Source: Terrimonas sp. (GTDB taxonomy: Bacteria > Bacteroidota > Bacteroidia > Chitinophagales > Chitinophagaceae). Taken from it: 64,000 nucleotides of DNA. Made by a program: the position numbers and the translations under genes. Positions 8,940-17,661 of this stretch are shown here, piece after piece. The notes beneath the pieces were generated by a model. The model saw nothing but the letters and a program-made list of their open reading frames with translations, searched no databases and was not told the origin of the DNA. Each line of letters begins with the position of its first letter. The first letter of the stretch is position 1. The stretch is from contig WGMO01000015.1 in assembly GCA_016125075.1 (NCBI GenBank), positions 62,001 to 126,000 of the forward strand. Reading direction: 5' to 3'.

Positions 8940-9509
8940 TCAGTCAATGGCTTTTTTCAGCCTGCTCAGGTGAACGGGGGTAATGCCCAGGTAGGAAGCG
9001 ATCATATGCTGTGGAACCCTATTATGGATATTGGGAAAAACTTCAGTGATACTGTCATACCGCTGTTTTGCAGTTCGGGCATATTGGTTCTTGATCCGGT
9101 TGTCCTGGTAAATAAAATAGAATTCGGCGATCAGTCTGCCCATTTTCTGCCCTTCTTTGAGATGGGCATAACCCCATTCAATGGCGGAGCGGGGTAAAAC
9201 CACTACTTCGGTTGTTTCAAGGGCCTGGAGGGTGTAGAGGGAGGGTTGTTTTTGCATAAAACAGGAATAGTCGGCGATGAACTGGTTTTCCAGTGCAAAA
9301 TGGATCGTATGTTCATTCCCTTTCTGATCATTCACTATTACACGGATCATCCCTTGATTGATGAAATATATTTCTTGGGGCACCTTGTTTGGCCGGCTGA
9401 TGCTTGCCAGTCGTTTGAATGTTTTGATCATGGCCTGGCCAAGGAAACCATCCAGTTCTTCCTCCGAAATGTTGATCATGCTTTTCATGACCTGCCTGAT
9501 CTGTTCCAT
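8940..9509 (-). CDS. Crp/Fnr-family transcriptional regulator
   Basis: This 189-residue protein has a cyclic nucleotide-binding-type beta-barrel (residues ~20-115; 'EIYFINQGMIRVIVNDQKGNEHTIHFALE' pattern) followed by a C-terminal helix-turn-helix around 'VPQHMIASYLGITPVHLSRLKK'. This is the short Bacteroidota Crp-like type that generally lacks the E. coli cAMP-contact residues, so its ligand cannot be inferred. It is the probable local regulator of the adjacent SDR gene at 8042-8857, possibly also of itself. Confidence 0.9.
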   Translation of the reverse strand: MEQIRQVMKSMINISEEELDGFLGQAMIKTFKRLASISRPNKVPQEIYFINQGMIRVIVNDQKGNEHTIHFALENQFIADYSCFMQKQPSLYTLQALETTEVVVLPRSAIEWGYAHLKEGQKMGRLIAEFYFIYQDNRIKNQYARTAKQRYDSITEVFPNIHNRVPQHMIASYLGITPVHLSRLKKAID

Positions 9510-9834
9510 GTATTGATCTTTATTATTTATTGACTTGCTATTCTAAGGTGCACCGGTCAGATTTTTTCTTATCAAAACGGTCACCTCCACAGCATCTGCT
9601 ACCAATTATTCGCATTAGATGCAAAACAAAAATCAATAGGATAAGTTGAGTCTACCGGACGCTATATCATAAAGCCGGGTTTGACTATTGATAAAACCCG
9701 CATTTTTCCGTATCGCTTAAGGTGACGCTCTTTTATGATTTTGGGCTGAAAACAAGTTGATTTTTAAAGGTGGGGCTTATAATTGTCAAGGGGCTGCAGG
9801 CATATGAAGGGAGCCATCGAGGGTTACAGCAGTA
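9510..9834. other. 325-bp gap between the Crp-type regulator and uvrB
   Basis: No convincing gene or RNA was found. The only structure is a weak stem (CGGGTTT 9676-9682 with AAACCCG 9694-9700) followed by CATTTTT on the plus strand, which could act as a terminator. The gap must contain the promoter of the regulator at 9509 and the end of the uvrB transcript. Confidence 0.5.
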
Positions 9835-11874
9835 TTACCCCTTCATTTCTTCCAGCTTTTTCTCTAATACAAACATCTCATCACGCAGCCGGGCGGCTTC
9901 CATAAAATCCAGGTCACGGGCAGCTTTCTCCATTTCCTTTTTGATCTTTGTCAGTGCCTTTTCAGCCTGGGGGATGGTACGGTATTCTTCCTGTTCCTCT
10001 GCTGCAACGGTAACCAGTTCCCCATCGGGGGCCAGCGCATAGGGATTGGCGGGGTCATATCCCTTTATATCTAAAACAGAGGTCTGACCAAAGACATCCT
10101 GTTTCGTTTTGATGATTGTAGTGGGGGTTATGCCATGTTCAATATTATAAGCAATCTGCTTTTCCCGCCGGCGGGTGGTCTCATCAATGGTTTTTTGCAT
10201 GCTTTCGGTCATCTTATCGGCATAAAAGATCACCAGCCCGTCAACATTTCGGGCAGCCCGGCCCGCCGTCTGGGTCAGTGATTTTTCATTGCGTAAAAAA
10301 CCTTCCTTGTCGGCATCGAGTATGGCTACCAGTGATACCTCGGGAAGATCCAGTCCCTCTCTTAATAAATTCACGCCCACCAATACATCTATCTCGCCTA
10401 AGCGCAGCTGCCTGAGTATCTCCACCCGGTCCAGCGTATGCACTTCACTATGGATATATTTTGATTTGATATTGATACGGTGCAGGTATTTGTCCATTTC
10501 TTCGGCCATTCGCTTGGTCAGGGTAGTCACCAACACCCGGTCACCTTTTTTGATCCGTTTGTCGATCTCATCCAGCAGATCATCGATCTGGTTCACGCTG
10601 GGGCGTATCTCGATGGGAGGGTCCAGTAAGCCTGTAGGCCTTACGACCTGTTCAATCACTACGCCACCGGTCTTTTCGAGTTCAAAATCATCGGGGGTGG
10701 CGCTTACATAGATCACCTGGTTCACCATCGATTCAAATTCATGAAAATTCAGCGGACGGTTATCCAGTGCCGAGGGCAGGCGGAAACCATAATCCACGAG
10801 TATCATCTTCCGGCTCCTGTCACCGCCGTACATACCGCTCACCTGAGGAATGGTCTGGTGGCTTTCATCGATCACACATAGAAAATCCTTAGGAAAATAA
10901 TCCAGCAAACAGAAGGGGCGTGTACCGGGCATCCGCCGGTCAAAAAAGCGGGAATAGTTTTCAATGCCATTGCAATAACCCAGTTCACGGATCATCTCCA
11001 GGTCGTATTCCACCCTTTCCTTTAATCGCTGTGCTTCTATAAATTTTCCGTTGTTCTTGAAATATGCTACCTGCGCCTGCATTTCATCCTGTATCTCATA
11101 GATTACCTGTTGCAGGATATCCTTGGGGGCGAGATAGAGATTGGCAGGAAAGATGGCGGCATTCTCCATCATCCCGATCCTTTTGCCATTCACAACATCA
11201 AAGCTTTCGATGCTTTCGATCTCATCCCTGAAAAAAGTGACCCGGTATCCATAATCCACATAGGGAAGATTAATATCAACGGTATCACCCTTAACGCGAA
11301 ATGTGCCACGGTTGAATTCAAGGGTGGTCCGGCTATAGAGGGAGTTGACAAGGGAATGTAAGAATCCCTGCCGCGAGATCGTCTGTCCCCTGTTGATCCT
11401 GATGATCCCGTTTTCATAATCTGTCGGGTTACCCATACCATAGATACAGCTCACGGAAGCAACCACGATAATATCTCTTCTGCCGCTCAGCAGGCTGCTC
11501 GTTGCCCTGAGCCGGAGTTTATCCAGTTCATCGTTGATGTTGAGGTCTTTTTCAATATAGGTATCACTCACGGGCAGGTAGGCCTCGGGCTGGTAATAAT
11601 CGTAATAACTCACGAAATATTCAACCGCATTCTCCGGGAAGAATTGCCGGAACTCACCATACAGTTGCGCCACCAGGGTCTTGTTATGGGTCAGCACGAG
11701 CGTGGGACGTTGTACGTTCTGGATGACGTTGGCAATTGTAAAGGTCTTACCACTTCCCGTAACGCCCAGCAAAACCTGGTGCTTTTCATTGTTCAGGATC
11801 CCTTCCGTCAGTTGGAAGATCGCATCCGGCTGGTCACCGGCAGGGGGAAAGGGGCTGACTAATTTAAATGACAT
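9835..11874 (-). CDS. uvrB: UvrABC excinuclease subunit B
   Basis: This 679-residue helicase-like protein hands damaged DNA from UvrA to UvrC in nucleotide excision repair. The start MSFKLVSPFPPAGDQP at 11872-11874 matches UvrB families; an upstream ATG at 11922 adds non-conserved residues. Walker A GVTGSGKT is at 37-44. The damage-probing beta-hairpin 'YYDYYQPEAYLP' is at ~90-102, the DExx-type 'CVIDESHQTIPQ' at ~335, helicase motif VI 'QTAGRAARN' near 540, and a C-terminal UVR domain ends 'LRDEMFVLEKKLEEMKG'. It follows an acetyltransferase gene with a 23-bp gap, giving a probable mgsA-GNAT-uvrB transcript. Confidence 0.97.
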   Translation of the reverse strand: MSFKLVSPFPPAGDQPDAIFQLTEGILNNEKHQVLLGVTGSGKTFTIANVIQNVQRPTLVLTHNKTLVAQLYGEFRQFFPENAVEYFVSYYDYYQPEAYLPVSDTYIEKDLNINDELDKLRLRATSSLLSGRRDIIVVASVSCIYGMGNPTDYENGIIRINRGQTISRQGFLHSLVNSLYSRTTLEFNRGTFRVKGDTVDINLPYVDYGYRVTFFRDEIESIESFDVVNGKRIGMMENAAIFPANLYLAPKDILQQVIYEIQDEMQAQVAYFKNNGKFIEAQRLKERVEYDLEMIRELGYCNGIENYSRFFDRRMPGTRPFCLLDYFPKDFLCVIDESHQTIPQVSGMYGGDRSRKMILVDYGFRLPSALDNRPLNFHEFESMVNQVIYVSATPDDFELEKTGGVVIEQVVRPTGLLDPPIEIRPSVNQIDDLLDEIDKRIKKGDRVLVTTLTKRMAEEMDKYLHRINIKSKYIHSEVHTLDRVEILRQLRLGEIDVLVGVNLLREGLDLPEVSLVAILDADKEGFLRNEKSLTQTAGRAARNVDGLVIFYADKMTESMQKTIDETTRRREKQIAYNIEHGITPTTIIKTKQDVFGQTSVLDIKGYDPANPYALAPDGELVTVAAEEQEEYRTIPQAEKALTKIKKEMEKAARDLDFMEAARLRDEMFVLEKKLEEMKG

Positions 11875-11897
11875 AATAGAATTGCAAATATAAAAAA

Positions 11898-12404
11898 TCA
11901 ATGACCGGGAAACAGGACCCACACATGATCATCGATGATTGTATTGTTTTTGATTACGGCTTTTTTCCGTGTGCATTCCAGAACAAATCCATTTTTTTCC
12001 AAAACCCGCATCGATGGGGTATTGCAATCAAATACTTCGGCATAAATACGACAGATACCGGAGAATTCCTTTTGCAGGTGCTCCAGCAATTGGGAAATGG
12101 CGGCAGTTGCAATCCCTCTTCCCCAAAAAGGTTCACCGATCCAGTAACCGATTTCTGCCGAATGGCGGTAAACATCTTCTTTGAGCAGTATACCACAGGC
12201 CCCGGCCAGCTGCTCATCGGCATCAATGGCAAAATTCAGCACCGGGACCTTTTCTTTTTGTAACCGGATCCATTGTTCAGCATCTTGCAGTTGATAAGGA
12301 TAGGGAAACCGGTCGCGCAGGTGATCGGCGATTTTTTTATTATTGGCCAGCAGGGCAAGCCTGGCAGCATCCTCCTCCTTCCATTTTCTGATCAGCACAT
12401 TCAT
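11898..12404 (-). CDS. RimJ/RimL-type GNAT acetyltransferase
   Basis: This 168-residue acetyltransferase of the Acetyltransf_3 type shows 'AEIGYWIGEPFWGRGIATAAI', the acetyl-CoA pyrophosphate-binding motif (G-R-G-I-A), and 'FDCNTPSMRVLEKNGF', the classical N-x-x-S-x-x-x-L-x-K-x-G-F end. Related proteins acetylate ribosomal protein N-termini or small amines; the substrate here is unknown. Its ATG overlaps the 3' end of mgsA by 4 bp (12401-12404), indicating translational coupling, and uvrB follows 23 bp later. Confidence 0.9.
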   Translation of the reverse strand: MNVLIRKWKEEDAARLALLANNKKIADHLRDRFPYPYQLQDAEQWIRLQKEKVPVLNFAIDADEQLAGACGILLKEDVYRHSAEIGYWIGEPFWGRGIATAAISQLLEHLQKEFSGICRIYAEVFDCNTPSMRVLEKNGFVLECTRKKAVIKNNTIIDDHVWVLFPGH

Positions 12405-12850
12405 AGTTTTCTTTTCACATAGGCCGAATAATCCGGCAGGTTGGCTTCATACTCCCGGTGCATCAGGGGGGAGGTAAGAATGAAATCAGCTGTCGCACGG
12501 TCACAGGCAACGGGAATATTCCAGGTGGCAGCCACCCGCAACAAGGCTTTTACATCCGGGTCATGGGGCTGGGCTTCCATGGGGTCCCAGAAAAAGATCA
12601 GGATATCGATCTTTCCCTCGGCGATCGCAGCACCAATCTGCTGGTCACCCCCCAGCGGGCCACTCAGGAATGTAGTGACGGGCTGGTCGATTGCGGCCGC
12701 CAGTAAAGTGCCCGTGGTTCCGGTTGCCAATAAGCTGTGGTTGCCCAGGACGGTTTTATTGTATACAGCCCATTCCACCAGTTCTTTTTTCTTATTGTCG
12801 TGCGCCACCATGGCCACTCTTTTTTTGGCATTCATTGTCCTTGTATTCAT
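12401..12850 (-). CDS. mgsA: Methylglyoxal synthase
   Basis: The product converts dihydroxyacetone phosphate to methylglyoxal plus phosphate, a bypass that relieves sugar-phosphate accumulation. It has 149 residues, close to the E. coli length. 'VAMVAHDNKK' holds the conserved His/Asp near the N-terminus, 'TGTTG' binds phosphate, 'SGPLGGDQQIG' contains the catalytic Asp, and 'FFWDPMEAQPHDPDVKALLR' contains the second conserved Asp and His. A second ATG six codons in (MNAKKR) is an alternative start. First gene of a probable operon with the GNAT and uvrB genes. Confidence 0.95.
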   Translation of the reverse strand: MNTRTMNAKKRVAMVAHDNKKKELVEWAVYNKTVLGNHSLLATGTTGTLLAAAIDQPVTTFLSGPLGGDQQIGAAIAEGKIDILIFFWDPMEAQPHDPDVKALLRVAATWNIPVACDRATADFILTSPLMHREYEANLPDYSAYVKRKL

Positions 12851-12873
12851 AAGTTGAAAATTACTTAAAAAAG

Positions 12874-12901
12874 AAACGTCCCGACAGATGTCGGGACGTT
12901 T
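12874..12901. terminator. Strong hairpin between YceI gene and mgsA
   Basis: AAACGTCCCGAC and GTCGGGACGTTT form an 11-12 bp GC-rich stem with A-rich sequence on the left and T-rich sequence on the right. It sits 24 bp after the stop codon of the minus-strand yceI-like gene, where it should end the OB-fold/YceI transcript. Confidence 0.8.
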
Positions 12902-12924
12902 GCTTTCAAGTTCCGGGTGATTTA

Positions 12925-13470
12925 TTATTTCATTTCTGCAGAAACGATGATTTTTGGCTCTTTCGCCACTTTGCCGGCGGCAATCGGCGCACCTTCAATG
13001 CCATAGTCAGCCAGTTTGATGCTGAATTCCGTATTGGCTGTGATCACACCTGCTTTAACAATGATTGTGGCAGGGGCAGTTACCTTGTTTTCCTTTCCTT
13101 TGATGGAGAGGATACCTTCAACGGTGGCTGTGTAATTACCATCCTTATTGAAATTGACGGCATCGAGGTTCCTGATCTGGCCTGAAAATGTTGCTTTAGG
13201 GTGTTCATCAGAATTCATCCAGTTCTTACTGTTGAAATGATCCTGCATCATGGGGTTCTTAAAGGCGAAATTCTTCATCGCTGCTTCAAACTGTACAGTA
13301 CCTTTTACCGGGTCAATGGCGGCAATGACTGTTTTATTTTCCGCTTTCGGTAATTCATCAATACTGGTGCTGGCATCAAATTGAATAATGGCAGAAGTGG
13401 TGACCCTTTTTTGGGCGAACGATAGGGTAGCGGCTCCAATAAATGCTAAGGCTAAGATTGTTTTTTTCAT
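12925..13470 (-). CDS. Exported YceI-family protein
   Basis: The 181-residue protein has a clear signal peptide (MKKTILALAFIGAATLSFAQ). The mature part has the YceI lipocalin-like pattern: 'FDASTSIDELPKAENKTV', 'GTVQFEAAMKNFAFKN', 'MQDHFNSKNWMNSDEHPKATF' and 'GILSIKGKENKVTAPATI'. YceI proteins bind polyisoprenoids or amphiphilic lipids in the periplasm. The gene is 30 bp downstream of the OB-fold gene on the same strand, so the two probably share a promoter. Confidence 0.92.
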   Translation of the reverse strand: MKKTILALAFIGAATLSFAQKRVTTSAIIQFDASTSIDELPKAENKTVIAAIDPVKGTVQFEAAMKNFAFKNPMMQDHFNSKNWMNSDEHPKATFSGQIRNLDAVNFNKDGNYTATVEGILSIKGKENKVTAPATIIVKAGVITANTEFSIKLADYGIEGAPIAAGKVAKEPKIIVSAEMK

Positions 13471-13500
13471 TTTGTTTTACTTTAAAGTGTTGGAATATGG

Positions 13501-13947
13501 TTATTTGATCAATGCGCTTCTTTTAAAAGTGATGGCATGGGTTTCGAGGATATCACTGTACACACCGCCACTACAGGACCCGATGATCGATACGGAATCC
13601 CCTTTTTTCAAACCAGCTGCTTCGTCCAGGTGCTGGTCCTGGAAAGCGAAGATCAGGTAGGAACCCGTTCCGGGGTCTGCCATCTTGATATTGATGCTGC
13701 TGTCGGCAGCTTCTGTACCGGTAATGATACCTTTCACTTCCACGATCTTGTCGGCATACTGCTGGTTGGCAGCCTTGCTATCGGTTTGAAAAGCATGGAG
13801 CAGATCAGCAGCATTTACAGTATATGCCGGTTTTTCGAGGGCAGTGTCGGTAAATTTTTCGGTAGCATAGTACCAATAGATCCCGCTGGCTGCCAGCAGG
13901 AAAAGAAAGAATCCCAGTATTATTTTTTGCCAGGTTTTTTTAAACAT
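13501..13947 (-). CDS. Membrane-anchored OB-fold (tRNA_anti-like) protein
   Basis: In this 148-residue protein one transmembrane segment (residues ~8-27, 'KIILGFFLFLLAASGIYWYY') precedes a periplasmic domain. The pattern 'NQQYADKIVEVKGIITG', 'INIKMADP' and 'GLKKGDSVSIIGSCSGG' matches the tRNA_anti-like OB-fold family (PF12869 type). These proteins occur beside YceI in Bacteroidota; ligand and function are unknown. A good -7 element and a perfect 16-bp palindrome lie directly upstream. Confidence 0.85.
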   Translation of the reverse strand: MFKKTWQKIILGFFLFLLAASGIYWYYATEKFTDTALEKPAYTVNAADLLHAFQTDSKAANQQYADKIVEVKGIITGTEAADSSINIKMADPGTGSYLIFAFQDQHLDEAAGLKKGDSVSIIGSCSGGVYSDILETHAITFKRSALIK

Positions 13948-13980
13948 CGGTTTGTATTGCTGTTATTTAATCAGCGAGTA

Positions 13981-13988
13981 CAAAAATA
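13981..13988 (-). promoter_or_regulatory. Predicted -7 element (TATTTTTG) for the OB-fold/YceI operon
   Basis: Read on the minus strand this is TATTTTTG, a full match to the Bacteroidota TAnnTTTG element, 34 bp before the ATG at 13947. The adjoining palindrome occupies the spacer between -7 and -33. Confidence 0.55.
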
Positions 13989-14004
13989 CAATGTTTAAAC
14001 ATTG
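13989..14004. promoter_or_regulatory. Perfect 16-bp palindrome, candidate operator
   Basis: CAATGTTTAAACATTG is fully self-complementary and immediately abuts the predicted -7 element on the upstream side. A repressor bound here would block transcription of the OB-fold/YceI genes. No regulator gene is adjacent. Confidence 0.55.
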
Positions 14005-14042
14005 AATTATTATTTTTACTGTGAAATATTTGTGAAGGATAT

Positions 14043-14067
14043 AAAAACCCCTGTGCTACAAGGGGTT
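14043..14067 (-). terminator. Second terminator downstream of recA
   Basis: On the minus strand AACCCCT and AGGGGTT pair across an 8-nt loop, followed by a T-run (the AAAAA at 14043-14047). It lies about 55 bp beyond the first recA terminator with no gene between. Confidence 0.6.
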
Positions 14068-14112
14068 CATTCACACCGGTCTGGCTGTGCCTTTTGTAGA
14101 AAATAGGGTGCT

Positions 14113-14147
14113 GTAAAAAAAAGGCCACCCTTTGGAGAAGGGTGGCC
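14113..14147 (-). terminator. Intrinsic terminator of recA
   Basis: A perfect 10-bp stem GGCCACCCTT / AAGGGTGGCC with a 5-nt loop is followed on the minus strand by a run of eight T. It lies 26 bp after the recA stop codon. Confidence 0.9.
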
Positions 14148-14173
14148 AGTACGAATTAAAAAGAATGGCTTTA

Positions 14174-15214
14174 CTAACCCTGCATCTCTTTAATTTTTTC
14201 GCGAATTTTTGTTTCAATCTCGTTAGCCAATTCGGGATTATCCACCAGTAATTGCTTTACGGCATCCCTTCCCTGACCTAATTTATCGCTATTATAACTG
14301 AACCAACTTCCGCTTTTTTGAACAATACCCAGTTCCACACCCATATCCAGGATCTCCCCGTTTTTGGAAATGCCTTCTCCGAATATGACATCGAATTCGG
14401 CAGCCCGGAAAGGAGGCGCAACTTTATTCTTTACCACTTTCACTTTTACCCGGTTACCAATGGCGCTATCACCATCTTTGATCTGTGCCATCCGGCGAAT
14501 ATCCAATCTTACCGAGGCATAGAATTTCAAAGCATTACCACCCGTTGTCGTTTCGGGGTTGCCAAACATTACCCCGATTTTTTCCCTTAGCTGGTTGATG
14601 AAAATACAGATGGTATTTGTTTTATGGATAGTAGCCGTCAGCTTTCTCAAAGCCTGGCTCATCAATCTGGCCTGCAAGCCCATCTTGCTATCACCCATTT
14701 CACCTTCCAGTTCTCCCTTGGGAACCAGTGCCGCTACGGAGTCGATCACGACAACATCCAGTGCACCGGAAAGGATCAGGCGGTCAGCGATTTCAAGCGC
14801 CTGTTCGCCATAGTCAGGCTGGGAGATCAGCAGGTTGTCAACGTCAACACCCAGTTTCCGGGCATAAGCACTGTCAAATGCATGCTCGGCATCGATGATC
14901 GCACACATACCCCCTTTTTTCTGGGCTTCTGCAATTACGTGGGTGGCGACGGTTGTCTTACCCGAAGATTCCGGTCCGTAGATCTCTACCACACGACCAC
15001 GGGGTAATCCGCCAATGCCCAGGGCTACATCCAGCCCGATAGAACCCGTTGAGATCACTTCCTGTTCTATATGAGTCCTTTCGTTCATCATCATCACACT
15101 GCCTTTACCAAAATCCTTATCGATTTTATCAATGGTAAGCTTGAGTGCTTTTAGTTTTTCGCTGTTATTTGACATAAGGGTTTCTTTTTCTGTAGTCGTG
15201 TTATTTTTTGCCAT
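14174..15214 (-). CDS. recA: Recombinase RecA
   Basis: This ATP-dependent strand-exchange protein acts in homologous recombination and SOS control. Counting from the ATG at 15214 (346 residues), Walker A GPESSGKT is at 80-87, followed by '[18 protein letters not shown]', '[21 protein letters not shown]' (Walker B) and the L2 region '[21 protein letters not shown]'. The first 13 residues are a non-conserved [13 protein letters not shown]. An ATG at 15173-15175 ([13 protein letters not shown]) matches the usual RecA start better. A predicted -7 box at 15222-15229 would put the transcript start almost on the first ATG, which favours the internal start. Confidence 0.97.
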   Translation of the reverse strand: MAKNNTTTEKETLMSNNSEKLKALKLTIDKIDKDFGKGSVMMMNERTHIEQEVISTGSIGLDVALGIGGLPRGRVVEIYGPESSGKTTVATHVIAEAQKKGGMCAIIDAEHAFDSAYARKLGVDVDNLLISQPDYGEQALEIADRLILSGALDVVVIDSVAALVPKGELEGEMGDSKMGLQARLMSQALRKLTATIHKTNTICIFINQLREKIGVMFGNPETTTGGNALKFYASVRLDIRRMAQIKDGDSAIGNRVKVKVVKNKVAPPFRAAEFDVIFGEGISKNGEILDMGVELGIVQKSGSWFSYNSDKLGQGRDAVKQLLVDNPELANEIETKIREKIKEMQG

Positions 15215-15221
15215 GGGAAAA

Positions 15222-15229
15222 CAAAGTTA
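15222..15229 (-). promoter_or_regulatory. Predicted recA -7 element (TAACTTTG)
   Basis: The minus-strand TAACTTTG matches TAnnTTTG. It is only 8 bp upstream of the first ATG of recA and 47 bp upstream of the second ATG. No clear -33 TTG is seen, and no SOS box was recognised. Confidence 0.5.
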
Positions 15230-15364
15230 GGGGTTAGAAAATCCTGTTCTAAAATATTAATCCACAACAAAACTAATCATTTTAGTAATTCAAAACTAAT
15301 TTATTTGGCTATTTTTTAGTGGTATTTTTCTTATCCAACCGGAAGATTTATACGGTCGTTACCG

Positions 15365-16726
15365 GTGTTTTCAGTAAATTACAAGAACCGGTATTTCCCT
15401 TTGCCTGTTTGCTGCTCTGCCCATCATGGGAAAACAAATAATTTGAAAAGATTCCTTTGCCATATCGTTCTTTTTTGCCTCCTCCCGGGGGTCGCCCCTG
15501 CGCAGCAAGTGGTCAGCATTGCGATCGACGGAACCATCAACCCGGTCACCTCCGATTATATCCAACGGGGGATTGACAAGGCTGCCCGGGAAAATGCGGC
15601 CTGCCTGGTCATTCAACTGAATACCCCCGGTGGTTTACTGAAATCCACCCGGGTAATCGTGAGCAGTATCCTGGATGCCCCCTTGCCCGTGGTTGTTTAT
15701 GTTTCCCCGAACGGGGCTCATGCCGGTTCGGCCGGTGTCTTTATCACGATGGCCGGGCATATCGCCGCCATGGCACCGGGTACCAATATCGGGGCTGCCC
15801 ACCCGGTCTCTATGCAGCAAATGGACCCGGTGATGAATGAGAAAGCCACCAATGATGCGGCGGCATTTATCCGCACCATTGCACAAAACCGCAACCGCGA
15901 TACCATCTGGGCCGAGAAAGCGGTCCGGTACAGCCTTTCGATCACCGCCAAAGAAGCGCTGGAACAAAATATCATTGACCTGGTGGCGGTGGATATACCA
16001 GACCTGTTAAGGAAGATCGATGGAAAAATCATAGAGACCCGCACCGGGGCAAAAACCCTGCACACAGCAGATGCATCGGTGGAAACGGAGAAGATGACCT
16101 GGATCGAAAACCTGCTCAATATCCTCGCCGATCCGAATATTGCCTATATTTTGATGATGCTGGGATTTTATGGTTTGTTGTTTGAATTATACAGCCCCGG
16201 TGCCATATTCCCGGGTGTGATCGGGGGTATCTGTATCATCCTTGCTTTTTATGCCATGCATACGCTTCCGGTGAATTATGCGGCTCTGGCGCTGATCCTG
16301 TTTGGCATTCTCTTATTTATCCTTGAAATAAAGATCATCAGTCATGGGTTACTCTCCATCGGTGGCACCATTGCCCTGTTAATGGGTTCATTGATGCTGA
16401 TCCGAAAAGAGTCGTCCCTTGAATTTGTTCAGCTGTCAAAAGCCATTGTCATACCGGCTGTAGCCGTAACGGCCGCTTTTTTCCTCTTTGTCGTTACCAT
16501 GGGTATCCGCGCGCAAAAACGGCAACCGGTTACAGGTATGGAAGCCCTGATGAACGGCTGGGGAACAGCCCTGGAAAGTTTTGAGCAAACCGGAAACGTG
16601 ATGATTGCCGGGGAGATCTGGCAGGCAGAAAGCAGGGGCGGTACAATAGAAAAGGGACAAAAGATCAAAGTAACGGGCAGAAAGAAATTCCTGCTATTTG
16701 TTGAACCGGTACAAACTAATAATTAA
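15365..16726 (+). CDS. nfeD: NfeD-family membrane serine protease (ClpP-fold)
   Basis: The 453-residue protein has an N-terminal ClpP-like serine protease domain, four to five transmembrane helices (~265-375, e.g. 'YILMMLGFYGLLFELYSPGA') and a C-terminal OB-fold NfeD domain ('GTALESFEQTGNVMIAGEIWQAES'). The catalytic Ser is in 'AHAGSAGVFI' (Ser122 in this numbering). A lysine near residue 160 is the likely partner of the Ser-Lys dyad. The hydrophobic signal sequence begins at residue 27 (LKRFLCHIVLF), so translation may start at the TTG at 15443. Archaeal homologues cleave stomatin; a slipin gene follows after 11 bp, consistent with a membrane-quality-control pair. Confidence 0.92.
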   Translation: MFSVNYKNRYFPLPVCCSAHHGKTNNLKRFLCHIVLFCLLPGVAPAQQVVSIAIDGTINPVTSDYIQRGIDKAARENAACLVIQLNTPGGLLKSTRVIVSSILDAPLPVVVYVSPNGAHAGSAGVFITMAGHIAAMAPGTNIGAAHPVSMQQMDPVMNEKATNDAAAFIRTIAQNRNRDTIWAEKAVRYSLSITAKEALEQNIIDLVAVDIPDLLRKIDGKIIETRTGAKTLHTADASVETEKMTWIENLLNILADPNIAYILMMLGFYGLLFELYSPGAIFPGVIGGICIILAFYAMHTLPVNYAALALILFGILLFILEIKIISHGLLSIGGTIALLMGSLMLIRKESSLEFVQLSKAIVIPAVAVTAAFFLFVVTMGIRAQKRQPVTGMEALMNGWGTALESFEQTGNVMIAGEIWQAESRGGTIEKGQKIKVTGRKKFLLFVEPVQTNN

Positions 16727-16737
16727 AATAAAAATTT

Positions 16738-17496
16738 ATGGAACAGTTTCCGATCGCATTATTTGTCGTGATTTTTTTGGGTGTTATTCTCCTTTCGAGT
16801 GCTATCAAGATTTTAAGAGAATATGAACGGGGTGTTATTTTCAGGCTGGGCCGCTTAATAAATGTGAAGGGCCCCGGCCTGATCCTGCTGATACCGGTTG
16901 TTGATAAAATGGTCAAGGTCAGTTTAAGAACGGTAGTACTCGACGTGCCCCCTCAGGATATCATTACGAACGATAATGTTTCTGTGAAAGTAAATGCTGT
17001 TGTCTACTTCAGGGTGCTGGAACCGGAGAAAGCAATAGTTGCGGTAGAAAATTTCCTTGCTGCAACTTCTCAGATCTCACAAACAACCCTGCGTAGTGTT
17101 TGCGGACAGTCGGAACTGGACGACCTCTTGTCACAACGGGAAAAGATCAACCAGAAACTCCAGCAGATCATCGATGCACAAACAGAACCCTGGGGTGTTA
17201 AGGTATCGAATGTGGAAGTGAAGCAGATCGACCTGCCGCAGGAAATGCAGCGGGCTATGGCCAAGCAGGCCGAAGCGGAAAGGGAAAGAAGATCAAAAGT
17301 GATTGCTGCCGAAGGAGAATTCCAGGCTTCCCAGCGTTTGGCCGATGCGGCCAAGATCCTGGCCGACCAGCCCAGTGCCTTAACCCTGCGGTATTTACAA
17401 ACCCTGCGGGAAATCGCCACCGAAAATAACAGCACAACGATCTTCCCGGTACCGATTGACCTGTTAAAGCCTTTCCTGAAAAACGGTGGTTCATAA
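16738..17496 (+). CDS. Slipin / SPFH (band 7) membrane protein
   Basis: In this 252-residue protein, one N-terminal membrane segment (residues ~5-22) is followed by the band-7 domain beginning '[27 protein letters not shown]'. It also has 'VDVPPQ'-type and '[18 protein letters not shown]' stretches, and a C-terminal Ala/Glu-rich coiled coil ('[20 protein letters not shown]'). These proteins oligomerise into membrane microdomain scaffolds. It is paired with nfeD 11 bp upstream, the conserved prokaryotic stomatin operon. Confidence 0.95.
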   Translation: MEQFPIALFVVIFLGVILLSSAIKILREYERGVIFRLGRLINVKGPGLILLIPVVDKMVKVSLRTVVLDVPPQDIITNDNVSVKVNAVVYFRVLEPEKAIVAVENFLAATSQISQTTLRSVCGQSELDDLLSQREKINQKLQQIIDAQTEPWGVKVSNVEVKQIDLPQEMQRAMAKQAEAERERRSKVIAAEGEFQASQRLADAAKILADQPSALTLRYLQTLREIATENNSTTIFPVPIDLLKPFLKNGGS

Positions 17497-17531
17497 TCCG
17501 AAAGAAAGATAAAATGGGATTAGACTATTCA

Positions 17532-17573
17532 GACCGGAAACAGCGCAGGGGCGTGGTTTCCGGTCCTTTTTTT
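17532..17573 (+). terminator. Intrinsic terminator of the nfeD-slipin operon
   Basis: GACCGGAAAC (17532-17541) pairs perfectly with GTTTCCGGTC (17556-17565), followed by CTTTTTTT. It sits 36 bp after the slipin stop codon. Confidence 0.9.
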
Positions 17574-17661
17574 ACCGTAATCTTACGAATAAAAAAGGGC
17601 AAAACTTGGTATTGCGATCAAAATTAAAATGGGCTTGCTTTGTAGTATAAAACTGATCATT

